Shown in pieces: positions 33,544 through 36,168 of a DNA stretch of 36,168 bases; positions within the stretch are counted from its first letter, which is position 1, and each line of letters starts with the position of its first letter. Location of the stretch: contig JAOTYY010000007.1 in assembly GCA_029861595.1 (NCBI GenBank), forward strand, positions 1 to 36,168. The letters run 5' to 3'. A program made the translations under genes and the position numbers. A model generated the notes under the pieces. That model ran no database searches and was not told where the DNA came from. It saw only the letters and a list, made by a program, of their open reading frames with translations. This DNA is from Gammaproteobacteria bacterium (lineage in GTDB: Bacteria > Pseudomonadota > Gammaproteobacteria > JAHELT01).

Positions 33544-34299
33544 TTACGGTAACGTTACCCGGCCCCCGTCGGCAACAAAGGTCTGGCCGGTGATGAAGCT
33601 GGAACGTTCGGAGAGCAGAAACGACACTGTCTCGGCGATCTCCTCGGGCCTGCCGGTACGTTTCAGGAATGCCTCATCGCGCAGGCGCTGCATCACCTCG
33701 ACACCCATGGATTTTCCCATATCCGTTTCTATCAGACCGGGCGCTACACAATTGACCCTGATATCCGGTCCGAACGCCTCGGCGCAACTACGGGTAAAGG
33801 CGATTACCGCCGCTTTCGATACACTGTAGGCGATCATTTTCCCGCGTGGCCGCAGTCCGGCAATCGAGGAGATGCAGACGATGCGTCCGAAGCGCCGTTC
33901 GAGCATACCGTCCTTGACGGACATGACCGGCAGGTAAGTGCCGTCGACATTGACTTCCATCGTCTTGCGCCAGCTGTCGAAACTCATCTCCGAGTGCGGC
34001 ATCATCCTGGCAAGTCCGGCGCTTGTGACCAGCAGGTCCACGGGACCAAGGCTGCTTTCTACCTCGCTGACCATGTCGGCGACTGCGCGGGGGTCGGAAA
34101 CATCGGCTTGAAAAGTGGCGGCTTGCCCATCCCCTTCGGCAATGAGCGTGCGGGTTGTCTCGGCGGCGGATTCGTCGCTGCGGAAATTGATGGCCACGCG
34201 CGCTCCTTCCCGGGCAAGGGCCAGGCAGGCGGCGCGACCGATTCCGCGGGAACCACCGGTCACCAGAGCGGTCCTGCCGGCGTGCTCTTTCACGCTCAT
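33544..34299 (-). CDS. Short-chain dehydrogenase/reductase (FabG-like)
   Basis: A 251-residue SDR. The cofactor motif TGGSRGIG is at 14-21, and the structural NNAG motif is altered to TSAG (92-95). N117 is in place, and the active site is S144/S145 with Y158 and K162 (AYSVSK). The C-terminal VADGGRVTLP is typical of FabG-like 3-oxoacyl or alcohol dehydrogenases. Arg and acidic positions after the Gly motif (INFRSDE) suggest NADPH preference. ATG 34299 follows GGAGGAG by eight bases. It is first in the run SDR-AKR-OYE but is separated from the AKR gene by 138 bases. The substrate is unknown. Confidence 0.92.
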   Translation of the reverse strand: MSVKEHAGRTALVTGGSRGIGRAACLALAREGARVAINFRSDESAAETTRTLIAEGDGQAATFQADVSDPRAVADMVSEVESSLGPVDLLVTSAGLARMMPHSEMSFDSWRKTMEVNVDGTYLPVMSVKDGMLERRFGRIVCISSIAGLRPRGKMIAYSVSKAAVIAFTRSCAEAFGPDIRVNCVAPGLIETDMGKSMGVEVMQRLRDEAFLKRTGRPEEIAETVSFLLSERSSFITGQTFVADGGRVTLP

Positions 34300-34327
34300 A
34301 CTTAACTCCTCCGACGCGCGAATGGAT

Positions 34328-34449
34328 ATTCGGGGACAGTTTACCTATTTCACTGAACGTAGATTGGGGACAGTTTACCTATTTCACTGCCTTTTCTCGG
34401 GCCATGGAACAATGCAGGCCTGAGTGAAATAGGTAAACTGTCCCCGAAT
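34328..34449. repeat. REPIN-like repeat cluster: two direct copies and one inverted copy
   Basis: A 24-base unit beginning ggggacagtttacc occurs at 34332-34355 and again, identically, at 34366-34389. Its reverse complement, 23 bases matching, lies at 34423-34445. Copy 1 and the inverted copy also share the outer attcgggg flank, giving a symmetrical element of about 120 bases. Another partial unit (cggtccccgaattt) follows at 34453-34466. No transposase is encoded nearby. This layout is typical of REP sequences moved by RAYT-type transposases, where GGGGACAG-headed units are common. Confidence 0.8.
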
Positions 34450-34584
34450 TACGGTCCCCGAATTTACGTTGCCATCGTATACGCTGAATAAAGCGATCGG
34501 CGCTGGTGTTTTGATCTGACGCACGCCAGGTCCATGCCACTTGCGCTATCATGCCAGTCCAAGGATCGGGTCAAGGAGCCAGCC

Positions 34585-35235
34585 ATGCGTATCGATATCT
34601 TTTCCGACACGATCTGCCCGTGGTGCTACATCGGTAAAAAGCGCTTCGAGAAGGCGCTGGCGCAGCGGTCCGATCTGGCGCTCGAGATACACTGGCGGGC
34701 CTTTCAGTTGAATCCCGACATGCCCGAGGAGGGCATGGATCGCAAGCACTACGTAGAGACAAAATTCGGTGGTCCGGAGCGCGCACGCCAGGTCTATGCA
34801 CGGGTCGCGTCAGCCGGCAGCGAGGACGACATTGCGTTCAACTTCGAGGGCATTGTGCGCACCCCGAACACCGTGGCCTCACATCGCCTCATCCGTTATG
34901 CGGGCGATCAACCCGGTGGCCAGGACGCTGTCGTCGAAGCGTTGTTTGAGGCTTATTTCATTCGTGGGGAGGACATTGGCGACCTCGACGTGCTGGTCGC
35001 GGCCGCCGAACAGGCAAGTCTCGATCCGCAGGCCGTACGTGAATTTCTCGCCAGCGAAGAACACCTGCACGCGGTGCGTGCCGAAGACGTGCGCGCGAGG
35101 CAACTGGGAATACAAGGCGTACCATTCTTCGTGATCGATGACAAATACGGCATTTCCGGCGCGCAGCCGCCTGATGTGTTCCTCCAGGCATTCGATCAGC
35201 TGACTGCCGAGGTGGAAATCGATGCTGCCGAATGA
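34585..35235 (+). CDS. DsbA-family thiol oxidoreductase, FrnE-like
   Basis: A 216-residue thioredoxin-fold protein of the DsbA/2-hydroxychromene-2-carboxylate isomerase group. The redox motif CPWC (C11, C14) sits in IDIFSDTICPWCYIGKKRFE, and the cis-Pro segment is GIQGVPFFVIDDKYGISGAQ. An inserted helical domain spans about residues 60-165. No signal peptide is present, so it acts in the cytoplasm, as FrnE does in oxidative-stress protection or polyketide pathways. ATG 34585 is fixed by AAGGAG eight bases upstream; in-frame codons from 34534 are not part of the gene. It stands alone downstream of the REPIN-like repeat. Confidence 0.93.
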   Translation: MRIDIFSDTICPWCYIGKKRFEKALAQRSDLALEIHWRAFQLNPDMPEEGMDRKHYVETKFGGPERARQVYARVASAGSEDDIAFNFEGIVRTPNTVASHRLIRYAGDQPGGQDAVVEALFEAYFIRGEDIGDLDVLVAAAEQASLDPQAVREFLASEEHLHAVRAEDVRARQLGIQGVPFFVIDDKYGISGAQPPDVFLQAFDQLTAEVEIDAAE

Positions 35236-35340
35236 AGCGGGGTTGCAGGGTCGGGAAGAGAGCGCGATAGCGCACGGCGCGGCCGTCGACCGAGTTTACG
35301 GAATGCCCGAGCCGGCCGCACCCATGATCTATAACTTTTT

Positions 35341-35358
35341 GATAATATTATGATTATC
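35341..35358. promoter_or_regulatory. Fur-box-like palindrome
   Basis: Three hexamers in a row, GATAAT, ATTATG and ATTATC, match the classical Fur operator pattern of GATAAT-type repeats in both orientations. The outer pair is a perfect inverted repeat (TGATAAT and ATTATCA including flanks). The stretch is far richer in AT than its surroundings. A strong AGGAGG (35359-35364) follows directly, ahead of a four-codon frame (35368-35382), with the exported-protein gene starting 72 bases beyond the palindrome. Confidence 0.45.
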
Positions 35359-35430
35359 AGGAGGCGCATGGAATTTGCTTGATGCCTGACAAGCAGTTGC
35401 GACCGCATTGCGGTCGGGGGGCGAGGGTCG

Positions 35431-35850
35431 ATGGATAGATGTTCCAAACGACTGGGTGGTTGCCACCCGTTAAGCGGTATGCGCTCTTCCCCGGGGTGGC
35501 GAATCCGATTGCTTACTGCTCTGATCGCGGCATCGTGTGTACCCATGCATGCAGCCTTTGCAGGTGATGTCCCAACGGCCAGTGCGAACGCCGAACTGGT
35601 GGCGTTCGACCGCGCTCGGGAATACGCCGAAAGTCCCATGTTGTCGCTGTCCGCGAACCAGACCGGCGAAGCGGCGCTGCGCAGCAGTTCGCTGACATAC
35701 GTTGCGCGGAAGTTCGCTCAATTGATTATCAGGGATATACGCAACAGCATGCGTGAGGAAACCACTACGCGCTTGCCACGGATCCAGTCGAACTACGATC
35801 TGCGAGTGTCCGATGACGAGTTCGTGGTGAGGATGAAATACCGCTTCTGA
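35431..35850 (+). CDS. Small predicted exported protein of unknown function
   Basis: A protein of 139 residues (or 123 from ATG 35479). A signal peptide is readable: basic RIRLLTALIAASCVPMHAAFA with cleavage before GDVPTAS. The mature part has no recognised domain. It ends in SDDEFVVRMKYRF, a C-terminal amphipathic strand with final Phe, as in outer-membrane beta-barrel proteins, though about 95 mature residues is too short for a standard barrel. ATG 35431 follows GAGGG; the later ATG has AAGCGG. A Fur-like box lies upstream. It could be a truncated outer membrane protein or a small periplasmic protein. Confidence 0.6.
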   Translation: MDRCSKRLGGCHPLSGMRSSPGWRIRLLTALIAASCVPMHAAFAGDVPTASANAELVAFDRAREYAESPMLSLSANQTGEAALRSSSLTYVARKFAQLIIRDIRNSMREETTTRLPRIQSNYDLRVSDDEFVVRMKYRF

Positions 35851-36168
35851 ACGCGAATTTGCCGCCAGCGACAGGCAGTGTGCAACACATTAGTCCCAGA
35901 CCACTGAGCGAACTTCCCTACGAGCAGATTTGTCCCCGGTGGCGAGGCGCTGAACGAGCTGTACGAGGCCTATCGCTGAGCCGCTTTCACGTCTTTCTCA
36001 CGGCGGACACGGCTATTTGAGCACATGGTGTTGTTAGTGGGAACTGCGCCCCACTCGGCGTTCGCTTCTTCGATCGTCATCGACTCTGTGCAGTCGCCGT
36101 ATCACCAGCGCGCGGGTGATCGCCGGACCGCGTCGAGTGTGGAATTCTCGCCGTTCTCGGCGTAATAG
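35851..36168. other. Terminal stretch without a recognised gene
   Basis: The last 318 bases carry only short broken frames on both strands. A plus-strand frame ends with GGEALNELYEAYR and a stop near 35979, and a minus-strand frame reads MTIEEANAEWGAVPTNNTMC. Neither has an assignable family or start. The stretch may be gene debris or the edge of a gene beyond the window. Confidence 0.4.

Overview
The window reads as a piece of a GC-rich gammaproteobacterial chromosome. The support is a DUF2058 (YaiL-type) protein, a DUF1127 small protein, a two-gene IorA/IorB system, a TRAP transporter, gamma-type lipoproteins and a REP/REPIN-like repeat. No rRNA, tRNA, CRISPR or intact mobile element is visible. 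Most genes are small-molecule catabolism enzymes in short operons that alternate in direction. Several decayed genes lie between them.

Left part (1-5.3 kb): a Gfo/Idh/MocA oxidoreductase cut by the window edge; a relic of a glycerophosphodiester phosphodiesterase membrane domain; a secreted phospholipase A2-like protein; a TfdA-type Fe(II)/2-oxoglutarate dioxygenase; a RidA protein; DUF2058; and an aldo/keto reductase.

Middle-left (5.3-12 kb): an iorA-iorB operon (indolepyruvate/aryl-pyruvate:ferredoxin oxidoreductase) lies divergent from a dctP-dctQ-dctM TRAP uptake system. The shared intergenic region holds a plausible promoter. I infer that the transporter supplies a carboxylate related to the IOR substrate. 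Next come a collapsed MetE-like pseudogene (12.0-12.3 kb) and a two-gene operon of a KstD/fumarate-reductase-type flavoprotein and an acetolactate-synthase-like ThDP enzyme. Divergent from these is a pair encoding an unrecognised 193-aa protein and a TM1367-type cyclophilin-like protein.

Centre (17.4-23.3 kb): a DMT/EamA transporter behind a CadC-type winged-helix/TPR regulator that lacks its usual middle domain; a DUF1127 protein; and a five-part minus-strand run of RidA, DadA-like amino acid oxidase, maleate-isomerase/Asp-Glu-racemase-like enzyme, isochorismatase-family remnant and beta-hydroxyacid dehydrogenase. This run looks like an amino-acid or N-containing acid catabolic operon.

Right part (23.3-36.2 kb): a lipoprotein island with two intact lipoproteins, one possible lipoprotein remnant and an IS91-type transposase fragment. 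It is followed by a Cfa-like methyltransferase overlapping a TmsA/UfaD-like flavoprotein, a pair predicted to make methyl-branched (or furan-precursor) phospholipid acyl chains. This is the most interesting system in the window. After it come a HAD hydrolase, a two-subunit CoA-transferase-family enzyme, a minus-strand run of an Old Yellow Enzyme, an aldo/keto reductase and an SDR, the REPIN-like repeat, a DsbA/FrnE-type protein, and a small exported protein behind a Fur-box-like palindrome.

All functional calls come from reading motifs and recalling families. No database search was run.
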